In this document: piece by piece, positions 37,681-46,014 of the stretch
Position numbering within the stretch: position 1 is the first letter of the stretch
Layout: every line of letters begins with the position of its first letter
Source of the DNA: Deltaproteobacteria bacterium
Lineage (GTDB): Bacteria; Desulfobacterota; GWC2-55-46
Direction of reading: 5' to 3'
DNA length: 62,986 nt
Assembly (NCBI GenBank): GCA_020846435.1
Contig: JADLDY010000029.1
Span: 1-62,986, forward strand
Made by a program: the position numbers and the translations under genes
The notes under the pieces: model-generated
Seen by the model: only the letters and a program-made list of their open reading frames with translations
What the model was told of the DNA's origin: nothing
Database searches by the model: none

Positions 37681-38484
37681 CTACTCCGGCCTGTTGACGA
37701 TGAAGGCCGCGAGGAAGATGGCGAGCGAGACAAGGACGATCGTTCCGCCGCTCGCCAGATCGAAGTAATACGACAGGAACAGCCCCGATATGACAGAGAC
37801 GAGAGAGAAGGCTATCGAGACGAGGATGGTGTTCCTGAAACTCAGCTCGAATTGCCTCGCGGTCACGACCGGGATTACCATGAGCGCTCCTATGAGGAGT
37901 ATCCCGACGATGCGCATTGCAAGGGAGACTGTCACCGCCGCAAGAAGCACTATGAAGAGGTTCAGGGCTCTGGCCTTGACCCCGCCCGCCTCTGCGAACT
38001 CTTCGTCGAACGAGACCAGGAAGAATTCCTTGTAGAAAAGGCCGATAGAGGCGAGGACAAGGACGAAGAGGGCGGCAAGGAGATACAGGTCGACGCTGCC
38101 AATAGTCGAGATGCTGCCGAAAAGGTAGCTGAGGAGATCGACGTTGAAGCCCTTGGCGAGGCTTATCATAACGACCGCTACGGCAAGGCTTCCTGAAAGG
38201 AATATCGCCAGCACTGACTCGGCGAAGAGCTTCTTGAGGCCGCGCAGGCGCTCTATCAGCACCGCTGATATTGCTGACGCGATCACCGCCGCTATCACGG
38301 GGTTGGTCTTCATGAGCACGCCGGTCGCAACTCCCACAAGGGAGACATGCGCGAGAGTGTCCGCCATGAGCGAATAGCGCCGCACGACGAGGAACGTGCC
38401 TATTACCGGCACTATTATGGAGATGAGAAGGCCCGCAACGAAGGCCCGTCTCATGAACTCGAGTTCGAATATTTCAAACGCCAT
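37681..38484 (-). CDS. znuB: Zinc ABC transporter permease
   Basis: The 267-residue protein has about eight membrane spans in the ABC-3 family pattern: VRRYSLMADTLAHVSLVGVA near residue 35 and the FDEEFAEAGG coupling loop. It is the channel subunit of the ZnuABC system. It is the last gene of the operon zur-znuA-znuC-znuB and starts 28 bases after znuC. Confidence 0.88.
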   Translation of the reverse strand: MAFEIFELEFMRRAFVAGLLISIIVPVIGTFLVVRRYSLMADTLAHVSLVGVATGVLMKTNPVIAAVIASAISAVLIERLRGLKKLFAESVLAIFLSGSLAVAVVMISLAKGFNVDLLSYLFGSISTIGSVDLYLLAALFVLVLASIGLFYKEFFLVSFDEEFAEAGGVKARALNLFIVLLAAVTVSLAMRIVGILLIGALMVIPVVTARQFELSFRNTILVSIAFSLVSVISGLFLSYYFDLASGGTIVLVSLAIFLAAFIVNRPE

Positions 38485-38512
38485 CTGAATGCCTTTCTCT
38501 CAAAGCTGCCGG

Positions 38513-39271
38513 TCAGTGTCCGTGCAGTATGAACCTTACCTTTTTTCCGTAGAGCTTTTGCATGTAGTCTTCCGTGATGAAGTCCTTCGGAGGGCCGTGG
38601 CATACGAGGCGCCTGTTGAGGCACAGTATGCTTCTTGCCTGGTGAGCTACCACGTCTATGTCGTGGGAGATGAGCAGTATGGTCAGCCCGGAGCCGGTGT
38701 TGAGGTTCTCGAGGAACGAATAGAACTTCTCCTGCGCGCTGACATCGACTCCCACGTCAGGCTCGTCGAGTATCAGTATCTTCGGGTCGCTCGCAAGGGC
38801 TCTGGCTATGAAGACCCTCTGGCGTTCTCCGCCGGAGAGCTGCCCGATGAGCCTTTTTCTCAGGGTCGCGACGTCGGTCACTTCCATCACCCGCTCTATC
38901 GCGCCAGCGTCCTCTCTGGCAAACCGCTTGAGGAGTCCGAGCCTCGCGGTCCTGCCGCTCCGTACGACCTCCTCGACCGTCGCCGGGAAGTAGTAGTCTG
39001 AGAGCGATCTTTGCGGGACATATCCGATGACGTGCTTTTTTCTGAAGCTCTCAAGGGGCTCCCCGTATATCCTGACCTCGCCCTTCTGCGGGACAAGCAG
39101 GCCGAGTATGACCTTGAAGAGAGTCGTCTTGCCCCCTCCGTTGGGCCCGATGATGCCGAGGTACTCGCCTTCCCTGACGTCAAAGGTTATGTCCTGGAGT
39201 ATGGGGTTTCCGGCGTAGCCGAAGCTGACGTCCCTGACCTCTATGCAGGTTGCCGGGCCTGTCATATGCAC
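38513..39271 (-). CDS. znuC: Zinc ABC transporter ATP-binding protein
   Basis: The 252-residue ATPase has Walker A (GPNGGGKTTLF), the Q-loop region VPQRS, the signature LSGGERQRV and Walker B (ILILDEPDVGVD), followed by the switch histidine (LLISHD). It powers zinc import through ZnuB. Its start overlaps the znuA stop by ten bases. Confidence 0.92.
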   Translation of the reverse strand: MHMTGPATCIEVRDVSFGYAGNPILQDITFDVREGEYLGIIGPNGGGKTTLFKVILGLLVPQKGEVRIYGEPLESFRKKHVIGYVPQRSLSDYYFPATVEEVVRSGRTARLGLLKRFAREDAGAIERVMEVTDVATLRKRLIGQLSGGERQRVFIARALASDPKILILDEPDVGVDVSAQEKFYSFLENLNTGSGLTILLISHDIDVVAHQARSILCLNRRLVCHGPPKDFITEDYMQKLYGKKVRFILHGH

Positions 39272-40209
39272 TGGAGCGCCTTTCTGATGTTCGCGAGGTT
39301 CATGCGCATGACTGATATGTAGTCCTTTCCGGAGGCAACTTCGTCTTTTGTGAGCCCTTCAAGCGGGTTGATCTCGAGGACCTTTGCGCCTGTCTCGCGG
39401 GCGATGGTCTCTGCTATCTTCGGGCTTGTCAGAGGCTCGAAGAATATGTACCTGATTGACCTTTCCCTGACTATCTTCGTTATCTCGGCTATGCGCCTTG
39501 GTGAGGGATCTTCCCCTGAAAATACGCCTGTGACGGCGATGATGTTGACTCCGTACCTTCTGGCGAGGTAGCCGAACGCGTCATGGGCTACGACAAGGTC
39601 GCGCCGCTCGCATTTGGAGAGGCCAGCGCTGAACTCTTCGTGGAGCGCCTTGAGCTTGTCCGAGTACTCTCTGGAAAGGGCCCTGTACGAGGCGGCGTTC
39701 GTTGGGTCAGCGGCTTCAAGAGCTTCTCCTATTAGGGAAGTCTGCTCCGCGGCCATGAGCGGGTCGAGCCAGATGTGGGGGTCAAAGGCCTCTTCGCCGT
39801 GATTGTGGCCGTCCTCGTCGTGTCCGTCTTCCTTTTCGGCGTTGAGAAGGGTGAACTTCGAGGCCATGCCGAGCGTCCTTACCCCTGATTCCCTGAGAGT
39901 CGGCTCGATCCTTTCGGCCCAGGGGTCGAGCCCCGCTCCGTTATAGAGAAAGAGGCTCGCCTCTCTTATGCGTTTTATGTCCCTGGGGGTCGGCTCGAAG
40001 TCGTGAGATTCGACTCCCGCCGGGGTCACCATGAACACGTCTATGCGCTCGCCCCCGGCTTTTTCGGCGAAGTGTGCGAGCGGGTAGAAGCTTGCCGCAA
40101 CCTTGAGGCCGCCTTTTGCCTCTTTTTCTTCAGAGAGAAGGCTGAGCAGCATGATGCTGACGCCGGCCAATATGATGAGGGCGGCCAGGAAAAGGACTGC
40201 TTTTCTCAT
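39262..40209 (-). CDS. znuA: Zinc-binding lipoprotein/periplasmic protein
   Basis: The 315-residue protein has an N-terminal membrane anchor and the cluster A-1 substrate-binding fold. Metal ligands are visible: GVESHDFEP, DPHIWLDP and VAHDAFGY, with a fourth acidic site in GVFSGEDPSP. Between them is a His/Asp-rich loop (GHDEDGHNHGEE), a feature of zinc-specific members. The ATG overlaps the zur stop (TGATG), so it is translationally coupled. Confidence 0.92.
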   Translation of the reverse strand: MRKAVLFLAALIILAGVSIMLLSLLSEEKEAKGGLKVAASFYPLAHFAEKAGGERIDVFMVTPAGVESHDFEPTPRDIKRIREASLFLYNGAGLDPWAERIEPTLRESGVRTLGMASKFTLLNAEKEDGHDEDGHNHGEEAFDPHIWLDPLMAAEQTSLIGEALEAADPTNAASYRALSREYSDKLKALHEEFSAGLSKCERRDLVVAHDAFGYLARRYGVNIIAVTGVFSGEDPSPRRIAEITKIVRERSIRYIFFEPLTSPKIAETIARETGAKVLEINPLEGLTKDEVASGKDYISVMRMNLANIRKALQCI

Positions 40210-40637
40210 CAGAGGCAGCCCCTGCATATGCCGTGGAATTCGAGCATGTGGTTCGTCACCTTGAACCCCTTTGATTTGAGTATGGATTTTTCCTGCTCGA
40301 CAAGGTCGTTTTCCAGGACTATGTCCTCGACCCTGTTGCATCTGAGGCAGACGAGGTGATGGTGGTGGTCGAGGGAGGCGAGCTCGTAGCGCTTTACCCT
40401 CTCATGCAGGAACTGTATCTCCTGGATTACCCCTTGTTCCTTGAGAAAAGCGATTTCCCTGTATACGGTAGCCCTGTTAAAGGCAGTCTCTCCTGAGCGC
40501 AGGAGCCCCATCAGCTCGTCGGCTGACAAGGGCAGGCAGTTGCTCGCGAATATCCCGGCAATGGCCTTCCTCAGCTTCGTCATCCTGAACCCCTGATCAG
40601 CAAGGGAGGATAATATGCTCGCGGCGGTCTCTTTCAT
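40209..40637 (-). CDS. zur: Fur-family regulator, Zur-like
   Basis: The 142-residue repressor has an N-terminal winged helix (GFRMTKLRKAIAGIF, FNRATVYREIAFL) and a metal-sensing dimer domain with HHHHLVCLRC and the C-terminal CRGC, the paired CxxC structural zinc site. Its place as first gene of the znuACB operon argues for zinc sensing. Its promoter (40648-40676) has a palindrome exactly in the spacer, so it should repress itself. The ATG has no Shine-Dalgarno and lies about four bases from the predicted transcription start. Confidence 0.9.
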   Translation of the reverse strand: MKETAASILSSLADQGFRMTKLRKAIAGIFASNCLPLSADELMGLLRSGETAFNRATVYREIAFLKEQGVIQEIQFLHERVKRYELASLDHHHHLVCLRCNRVEDIVLENDLVEQEKSILKSKGFKVTNHMLEFHGICRGCL

Positions 40638-40647
40638 CGATGAGACA

Positions 40648-40676
40648 GTTTAATGCAACTAAGTTGCGTTTGTCAA
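40648..40676 (-). promoter_or_regulatory. zur-znu promoter with palindrome in the spacer
   Basis: On the minus strand TTGACA (40671-40676), 17 bp, TTAAAC (40648-40653). Within the spacer, GCAACT-A-AGTTGC (40655-40667) is a perfect palindrome, the likely Zur operator. Confidence 0.7.
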
Positions 40677-40737
40677 CATGGAAGGCCGCGCTTCTGGCAG
40701 GCCCGGTTGCTGTTGTTGTATTTTTCAGACAGGTCCC

Positions 40738-40771
40738 TTTAATATTCTTTTAATTAAGCGGCTCATATAAT
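40738..40771 (+). promoter_or_regulatory. Tandem YYTAAT-box promoter B (P2 and cytochrome operon)
   Basis: TTTAAT (40738-40743), 5 bp, TTTAAT (40749-40754), 11 bp, TATAAT (40766-40771). Both half-sites are identical and match the PmrA-type YTTAAK consensus. Confidence 0.75.
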
Positions 40772-40824
40772 GGATACATAAAACGCGTCACTTATCAAAA
40801 GAACAGTTTCACGCGGGAGGTATT

Positions 40825-40917
40825 ATGATTGACGAGATCGGCATAATGGATTTGCTGCTGGTATCAATATTCATCGTCTCTCTGATCTTGTTCGTATCGA
40901 CCATTGCTTTTTCGTGA
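40825..40917 (+). CDS. 30-residue single-span membrane peptide (P2)
   Basis: ATG at 40825 with GGGAGG eight bases upstream and TGA at 40915. The peptide has a short acidic start (MIDEIGIMD) and then about 20 hydrophobic residues ending in AFS, so the N-terminus is probably periplasmic. It is the first gene of the transcript leading into the cytochrome b561 gene 21 bases later. That position suggests a small subunit of the b561/diheme complex, as CydX is for cytochrome bd; this is an inference. It shares its promoter type with P1 and P5. Confidence 0.7.
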   Translation: MIDEIGIMDLLLVSIFIVSLILFVSTIAFS

Positions 40918-40938
40918 TTTAAAGGGGTTGGGGGAGTA

Positions 40939-42069
40939 ATGAAAAAAATAAAGGTCTGGGACCTGCCCACGCGTCTTTTCCACTGGTCGTTCGCCGCCGC
41001 TTTTCTCAGCGCGTTTGCCGCCTCTTCGAGGGAATGGTTTCTCGATTATCATGTGCTCTCAGGTTCCATTGTCCTGGGCCTTGTCGCCTTCAGGGTAGTC
41101 TGGGGCTTTTCAGGCAACCCGAACGCCAGGTTCAGCAGTTTTGTCAGGGGATGGAGCGAGACAAAGGGCTTTCTTTCGGGGCTCCTGAGGCTCTCTCCAG
41201 CCAGATACCCCGGGCATAACCCGGCTGTCGCCTGGGTCATACTGGCGATGCTTTTGTTCGCGTCTGTCCTTGCCGCTACCGGCATTATAGTCTATTCCGG
41301 CGAGGAGATGAGGGGGCCTTTCGTAGGGTTCTTCAGCTTCGAGACGGCTGAGAAAGCCGGTCTTATTCATTCAATCGCCGCCTATTCGTTCCTCGCTATC
41401 GCCGCTGTCCATGTAGCCGCGGCGCTCCTTCATGACATCATCTGGAAGGAAGGGCTCATAATATCGATGCTGACGGGCTCTAAAGCCGTAGAAGGCGTAC
41501 ATGATGCTCCGGTCGTTGAGAGGCCGCTCCTGAAAAAGGGCGCTTTCGCGGTCCTCGGCGCGGTGACAATAAGCGCCGTCCTGGTGGTGCTCCCGGGGCA
41601 TAAGGACGCCTCTGGCTTTACGCGCACTCTTCTGGAAGACCAGGGCGGGCTTCGCGCCCTCGAGAGGAACGCGCTCTACGAGGAGGAGTGCGGCTCATGC
41701 CACAACGCTTTGAGCCCGACGCTCCTGCCGGCGAGGTCCTGGGAGAAGGTTATGGCCGGCCTTGGCGAGCATTTCGGAGACGACGCTTCATTGCCTGAGG
41801 AGACTTCAGCGGAGATCTTGAAGTGGCTTGCCGCTTCCTCGGCAGACCACGCCTTCTCCGAGCCGTCCAAAAAGATGATAAGCTCCATTGGAGACAAGAC
41901 CCCTCTGAGGATAACCGAGGTATCGTACTGGAAGCGCAAGCACTCTGACATCGGCAACGATGTGTTTTCAAGAAAAGGCGTCTCGAGCAGGACAAACTGC
42001 GCTGCATGCCACCCTGGCGCGCCGCTCGGTTCTTTCGACGACAGGGACATATCCATCCCCAGGGGATGA
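40939..42069 (+). CDS. Cytochrome b561 fused to a diheme cytochrome c domain
   Basis: The 376-residue protein begins with a four-span prokaryotic cytochrome b561 domain (WDLPTRLFHWSFA; heme-binding histidines in HW, YHVLSG, LIHSIAAYSF and AVHVAAALLHD). A further span (about residue 205) leads to a periplasmic DHC domain with two heme sites, CGSCH and CAACH, and the family block LPARSWEKVM. It could pass electrons from the quinone pool to the SHP and DHC proteins encoded next. A stand-alone DHC gene lies two genes downstream, so the fusion looks like a duplication of that domain. Confidence 0.88.
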   Translation: MKKIKVWDLPTRLFHWSFAAAFLSAFAASSREWFLDYHVLSGSIVLGLVAFRVVWGFSGNPNARFSSFVRGWSETKGFLSGLLRLSPARYPGHNPAVAWVILAMLLFASVLAATGIIVYSGEEMRGPFVGFFSFETAEKAGLIHSIAAYSFLAIAAVHVAAALLHDIIWKEGLIISMLTGSKAVEGVHDAPVVERPLLKKGAFAVLGAVTISAVLVVLPGHKDASGFTRTLLEDQGGLRALERNALYEEECGSCHNALSPTLLPARSWEKVMAGLGEHFGDDASLPEETSAEILKWLAASSADHAFSEPSKKMISSIGDKTPLRITEVSYWKRKHSDIGNDVFSRKGVSSRTNCAACHPGAPLGSFDDRDISIPRG

Positions 42070-42080
42070 AGGAGGAAGTA

Positions 42081-42497
42081 ATGAGGATAGTCAAGGGACT
42101 TACAGCGTTATCCGCACTTTTTTTTGCCGGCAGCGTATTTGCCGCTTCTCCCAGCGCGCAGATGAACGCCTTGCTCGACGGCCTTAAAAAAGAGGCCGGT
42201 GTCGCTTCTTTTTCCGCCGAGGAGGGCAAAAAACTCTACAACGCGAAGAGGGTCCATTCGCAGAAAAAAGAAGAGCGTTCATGCACTACCTGCCACACGT
42301 CAAACCCGGCTGCCCCCGGCAAGACGCCTGTCGGCAAGGTGATAGAGCCGTTATCTCAGGCTGCCAACAAGGAGCGTTTCACAGACCCCAAAAAGGTCGA
42401 GAAGTGGTTCAAGCGCAACTGCGAGTGGGTGCTTGAAAGGGAGTGCACTCCCAAAGAAAAAGGCGATTTTATAACTTACATGACGACTGTTAAATAG
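42081..42497 (+). CDS. SHP-type monoheme cytochrome (DUF1924)
   Basis: The 138-residue precursor has a signal peptide and a single CTTCH heme site. The motif KKWFKRNC-like (EKWFKRNCEWVLERECTP) with the extra cysteine pair and the late asparagine match DUF1924, the family of sphaeroides heme protein SHP. SHP has an unusual heme that binds oxygen or NO when reduced. ATG at 42081 has AAGGAGGA. It lies between the b561 fusion and the DHC gene, the standard arrangement. Confidence 0.87.
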   Translation: MRIVKGLTALSALFFAGSVFAASPSAQMNALLDGLKKEAGVASFSAEEGKKLYNAKRVHSQKKEERSCTTCHTSNPAAPGKTPVGKVIEPLSQAANKERFTDPKKVEKWFKRNCEWVLERECTPKEKGDFITYMTTVK

Positions 42498-42507
42498 GGA
42501 GGCTCAA

Positions 42508-43062
42508 ATGGAGTTCAGGATAAATAAAACTCTCACCATTGCTCTAACGCTCTCAGTTGGCCTGTTGGCTGGCTCTTTTGCCGGAGCTGACGACGATTAC
42601 CGCGAAGTACGCGAAGGGAGCAGGCACTCCAGGAGTCAGGCGGCCGCAAAGACGCCTGAGAGCGCTCTGTACAAGCAGGAGTGCTCTTCGTGCCACCATC
42701 TCTACCAGAGCTGGCTTCTGCCGGCAAGGTCGTGGCAGGCAATCATAGACGACTCTGACAAGCACTTCGGCGACGACCTGGCCCTTGACGACGCCACCAG
42801 AAAAGAGCTGCTCAATTACCTCAAGGCCAACTCCTCTGAGAAGACCTCCACAAAGTGGGCGCAGAAGATAACCTCGAGTTCGGAGGGCATGACCCCGAAG
42901 AGGATAATGGACGTGCCCTGGATAAAGAAGGAGCACCGCGAGGTCGGCGCCAATGTTTTCAAGAGGGCAGGTATCGGGAGCGCCTCGAATTGCGTGGCGT
43001 GCCACACAAAGGCCGTTGAGGGCAATTATGACGAGGATTTCATAAAGATACCCAGGAAGTAG
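42508..43062 (+). CDS. Diheme cytochrome c (DHC)
   Basis: The 184-residue precursor has a signal peptide and two heme sites, CSSCH and CVACH, in the same context as the C-terminal part of the b561 fusion (LPARSWQAIIDD, HFGDDLALDD). In Rhodobacter DHC is the electron donor to SHP. GGAGG precedes the ATG and a terminator closes the operon. Confidence 0.9.
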   Translation: MEFRINKTLTIALTLSVGLLAGSFAGADDDYREVREGSRHSRSQAAAKTPESALYKQECSSCHHLYQSWLLPARSWQAIIDDSDKHFGDDLALDDATRKELLNYLKANSSEKTSTKWAQKITSSSEGMTPKRIMDVPWIKKEHREVGANVFKRAGIGSASNCVACHTKAVEGNYDEDFIKIPRK

Positions 43063-43081
43063 AGCGTACAGGCTGGTTCAC

Positions 43082-43112
43082 GGGCGCGCCATGGAAGGCG
43101 CGCCCTTTTTTT
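43082..43112 (+). terminator. Terminator of the cytochrome b561 operon
   Basis: GGGCGCGCC and GGCGCGCCC arms, six-base loop, then seven T. The T-run abuts the convergent MBL-fold gene. Confidence 0.9.
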
Positions 43113-43833
43113 ATTTCTTTATCCCGAGCTTCCTCAAGACAGCCACTTCCACCCCTGAGCCTTCAAGCAGGGAGCGCATCTTTGAAGGGTCCTCTTTTCT
43201 GGTGAAGAACGCCGGGTCTTTTGAGAAGAACATGTCCGGCGTGAGTATCGGGTCTGCTTCGCCTGAAGGGGTGTAATGGACCGGGATGAAGAGGCGCGGC
43301 TTTATCTCCCTTACGGCCTCGGCAATGTCTTTCATGTCGATGGCGTAGGCGTTGTCGGCTATCGGCAGTATAGCCGTGTCGATGTGTCCGAGCACCGACA
43401 TCTCCGGGATCCTCGCCGTGTCGCCGGAGAAGTATATCCTCTGTCCATTGGTCTCTATGATGAAGCCGCAGCCCTCGCCCTTCATGTGAAAGCCCCGCTT
43501 AGTGTAAGCCTCGACGCCTGTTATGACCGCGCCGGCAAGCTCTATCGTCTGCCCGATCTTTATTGTCCTTACGCCTTTTATCTCCTGGGCGCAGTGCGTT
43601 ATGTAGCTGTCGTGAAAGGCCGCCAGTTTCGTCTTTTCGTCCCTTATAGGGGTTATGAACTCAGGCAGGCAGTGGTCGACATGGTGGTGTGTTATGAGTA
43701 TCAGGGTAGCGACCGGCGGGCCGTTGTCGAGCATGACAGGGTCTGTGTAGATGACTGTGCCGGGCGCGGTCATCCTCACGCAGGATTGTCCCAGCCATTC
43801 GTATCTGATCGAGCCAAGGGTGATCGAATCCAT
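43111..43833 (-). CDS. MBL-fold metal-dependent hydrolase
   Basis: The 240-residue protein has the metallo-beta-lactamase fold: THHHVDH (the HxHxDH metal motif), a later histidine in AFHDSYITH, YFSGDTARI and the final VHYTPSGE. It resembles UPF0173 metal-dependent hydrolases. Cytoplasmic; substrate unknown. AGGAGG precedes the ATG. It is convergent with the cytochrome operon. Confidence 0.85.
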   Translation of the reverse strand: MDSITLGSIRYEWLGQSCVRMTAPGTVIYTDPVMLDNGPPVATLILITHHHVDHCLPEFITPIRDEKTKLAAFHDSYITHCAQEIKGVRTIKIGQTIELAGAVITGVEAYTKRGFHMKGEGCGFIIETNGQRIYFSGDTARIPEMSVLGHIDTAILPIADNAYAIDMKDIAEAVREIKPRLFIPVHYTPSGEADPILTPDMFFSKDPAFFTRKEDPSKMRSLLEGSGVEVAVLRKLGIKK

Positions 43834-43970
43834 AGAGCCTCCTCATTGATGGATAGACTATATCAGAGAGCGCCAAAAGACAAAATGCCATATGTCAGGT
43901 GAAGGCCTGGGGCTCTGGGGCGCCGGAGATGCTTGATTTTAAAGGGGATAATATGGTATCTGACCGGACT

Positions 43971-44004
43971 TCTAATCTGGTCTTAATGTTTCCGGTGGAA
44001 TAAT
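43971..44004 (+). promoter_or_regulatory. Tandem YYTAAT-box promoter C (TlpA/DUF4266/DUF3570)
   Basis: TCTAAT (43971-43976), 5 bp, CTTAAT (43982-43987), 11 bp, AATAAT (43999-44004). It lies 29 bases upstream of the thioredoxin-like gene. Confidence 0.7.
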
Positions 44005-44032
44005 CTCGCTTAATAGAAAAGCGGAGCTCTCC

Positions 44033-44536
44033 ATGCTGAAAAAGGTCCTGGCGGTTTTTTTCCTGATTATGGCTTTTCCGGCCCTTTCACATGCCGGGGT
44101 TGTCGGCAAGGCGGCCCCAGGCTTTACGCTTAACGGACTTGACGGCAAAGCCGTCGAGCTTGAGAGGTTCAAGGGGACGGTCGTATTCCTCGACTTCTGG
44201 GCGAGTTGGTGCCCGCCATGCAAAAAAGAGATGCCTGAGATTGCGAGGCTCGCGGAAAAGTTCAGCTCTTCCGACCTGTCAATCGTAGCGGTGAGCGTCG
44301 ATAAGAAAAAAGAGCACGCGAAGGCCTTCATATCGACTGTCCCTGGAGCTTCGAGCTCTCTCATTGTCCTCCATGACCCCGAGGCTTCGGTAGTCTCAGC
44401 GTACAGTGCCCAGGCCATGCCTACCTCGTTCATCATCGACAGAGCAGGGGTCATAAGGTTCGTGCACTTCGGGTACAGGGAGGAAGACCCGGTTGAATGG
44501 GAAAAAGAGATAGAAAGTCTTCTGAAGGGTAGATAA
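44033..44536 (+). CDS. TlpA-like periplasmic thioredoxin
   Basis: The 167-residue precursor has a signal peptide (about 1-22) and a TlpA/ResA-type thioredoxin fold: PGFTLNGLDGKAVELERFKG, the active site WCPPCKKEMP and the cis-proline region AMPTSFIIDR. It should reduce or exchange disulfides outside the cytoplasm. It is the first gene of an operon with the DUF4266 and DUF3570 genes, whose products may be its clients. GGAG precedes the ATG. Confidence 0.9.
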   Translation: MLKKVLAVFFLIMAFPALSHAGVVGKAAPGFTLNGLDGKAVELERFKGTVVFLDFWASWCPPCKKEMPEIARLAEKFSSSDLSIVAVSVDKKKEHAKAFISTVPGASSSLIVLHDPEASVVSAYSAQAMPTSFIIDRAGVIRFVHFGYREEDPVEWEKEIESLLKGR

Positions 44537-44545
44537 GGAGTTTTC

Positions 44546-44764
44546 ATGAAGCCTGTACTTATGGCGCTCTTGATAGCGCTGGCCGCCTTGTCCGTGTCGG
44601 GATGCGCGAGGGTCAAGCCCTGGGAGAGGGAGCATCTCGCCGACCCCATCATGCAGTTCGACGTCAACAAGGAAGAGCGCGCCGTGCGCGAGCATTTCCT
44701 CGGCACGAGGGAGGGGAGCGCCGGAAGTTTCGGCGTGAGCGGAGGCGGCTGTGGGTGCAATTAA
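44546..44764 (+). CDS. DUF4266 lipoprotein
   Basis: The 72-residue precursor has a lipobox (VSGC near residue 20), so about 52 residues remain after processing. The DUF4266 signature is visible: VKPWEREHLADPIM, then RAVREHFLGTREGS and the C-terminal GGGCGCN with two cysteines. AAGGAG precedes the ATG. The family travels with DUF3570 and a thioredoxin, as here; a thiol or metal role of the CGC tail is an inference. Confidence 0.87.
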   Translation: MKPVLMALLIALAALSVSGCARVKPWEREHLADPIMQFDVNKEERAVREHFLGTREGSAGSFGVSGGGCGCN

Positions 44765-45899
44765 AAGGCTCGCGGCTTCAGCCGCCATTTTCTTCGCCAT
44801 TGCCGGAGTCTCTTTCGCCGAGGACTACGCGGCTGTCCAGGGCTATGTGCACAGCTTCAACAACGGAGTATCCGTATACTCCGGCGTATTTGCCCTTAAC
44901 AAGGATGTCTCCCTTGACACAACTGTCAGCTTCAAGTACGCGGTCGACCTCATAAACCCGGACGGTGAAGATGACGATGACGATGAAGGCGGCGGAGTAG
45001 CCGTTGTCTCCGGCGCTTCCAGCGCGCTCAGCGGCGGGAGCGACACCAGGCATGCCGTAACAGCTGGAGTGGCGCACAACTTCTCCAACATCATCGGGGT
45101 AGAGGCGTACTATGATTACAGCTTCGAGAAGGACTATTCTTCGAGCACTCCGACGCTGACCCTCAAAAAAGACCTCTTCGACAAGAACACGACCCTCACG
45201 GCCGGGTACTCGAGGAACTCCGACACCATAGACGGCCAGTTCATGACAGGCGAGGAAGACCGGACGACAGACAACTTCTTTTTAGGTCTCACCCAGGTAT
45301 TGTCCCCGGTCATGGTCGCGCAGCTCGGCTACTCTCACTCTGCTTCGAGCGGGTATCTTTCCGAAGGCATAAGGCTCGTGCCTCTTGGAGCGGCAGACCC
45401 CGCGACCTGCGTCGCCGTCTCGGTAGACTGCGCCCTTGAGGCCTTCCCTTCCGAGAGAAAGCGGGACGCCTACCTCATAGGCTTGAGCCGCTACTTCACG
45501 GAGGGGCTCGGCGGCCTTCTCGACAGGTCAGCGGTGAAGCTCTCGTTCAGGTACTACGACGATTCGTGGGACGTAAGCTCCTGGATGGGAGAGGCCGAGT
45601 TCCATAAATACCTCGACGAGAGCCTCATAATGAGGCTCAATTACAGGTACTACACGCAGTCCGCGGCCTTTTTCGTTAAGGACACCTACGCGGCGCCCGA
45701 CGTCTACAAGAGCTCGTCCCCGCAGATTGAGGAGAAGGACACGAACCTCGTCGGGATCAAATTCACATATCTCCTCTCTCAGCCGGCACAGGCATGGAAG
45801 CTCTCGGTTAATTCGCTTGAAGCCAAGTATGAGTACTACACAGAGTCGATCGGGGTCGACGCTCACATTCTCATGGGCGGCTTGAGGATGAGTTTCTGA
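44751..45899 (+). CDS. DUF3570 outer-membrane beta-barrel
   Basis: The 382-residue precursor has a signal peptide and alternating aromatic/hydrophobic beta-strands ending in a C-terminal phenylalanine (GGLRMSF), the mark of an outer-membrane barrel. An Asp/Glu-rich loop (EDDDDDE) lies near residue 75. GTG at 44751 overlaps the DUF4266 stop by 14 bases and uses a GGAGG inside that gene. The set TlpA/DUF4266/DUF3570/ApbE occurs together in other bacteria and suggests an envelope redox function. Confidence 0.85.
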   Translation: MGAIKRLAASAAIFFAIAGVSFAEDYAAVQGYVHSFNNGVSVYSGVFALNKDVSLDTTVSFKYAVDLINPDGEDDDDDEGGGVAVVSGASSALSGGSDTRHAVTAGVAHNFSNIIGVEAYYDYSFEKDYSSSTPTLTLKKDLFDKNTTLTAGYSRNSDTIDGQFMTGEEDRTTDNFFLGLTQVLSPVMVAQLGYSHSASSGYLSEGIRLVPLGAADPATCVAVSVDCALEAFPSERKRDAYLIGLSRYFTEGLGGLLDRSAVKLSFRYYDDSWDVSSWMGEAEFHKYLDESLIMRLNYRYYTQSAAFFVKDTYAAPDVYKSSSPQIEEKDTNLVGIKFTYLLSQPAQAWKLSVNSLEAKYEYYTESIGVDAHILMGGLRMSF

Positions 45900-45923
45900 T
45901 TTTTCAAGAGAGGAAAAACATCG

Positions 45924-45955
45924 TGGCCGGGGAGCTGCCCCGGCCTTTTCTTTTT
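45924..45955 (+). terminator. Terminator after the DUF3570 gene
   Basis: GGCCGGGG and CCCCGGCC arms with an AGCTG-type loop, then TTTTCTTTTT. It separates the DUF3570 operon from the next promoter. Confidence 0.85.
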
Positions 45956-45974
45956 GGTTTCAGAAGGTTAGAGC

Positions 45975-46008
45975 TCTAATAATCCCTTAATGTAAGGTTG
46001 GATATACT
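45975..46008 (+). promoter_or_regulatory. Tandem YYTAAT-box promoter D (small-RNA candidate)
   Basis: TCTAAT (45975-45980), 5 bp, CTTAAT (45986-45991), 11 bp, TATACT (46003-46008). The transcript would start near 46015 and reach a terminator at 46118-46148 before apbE. Confidence 0.7.
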
Positions 46009-46014
46009 CAGTCG

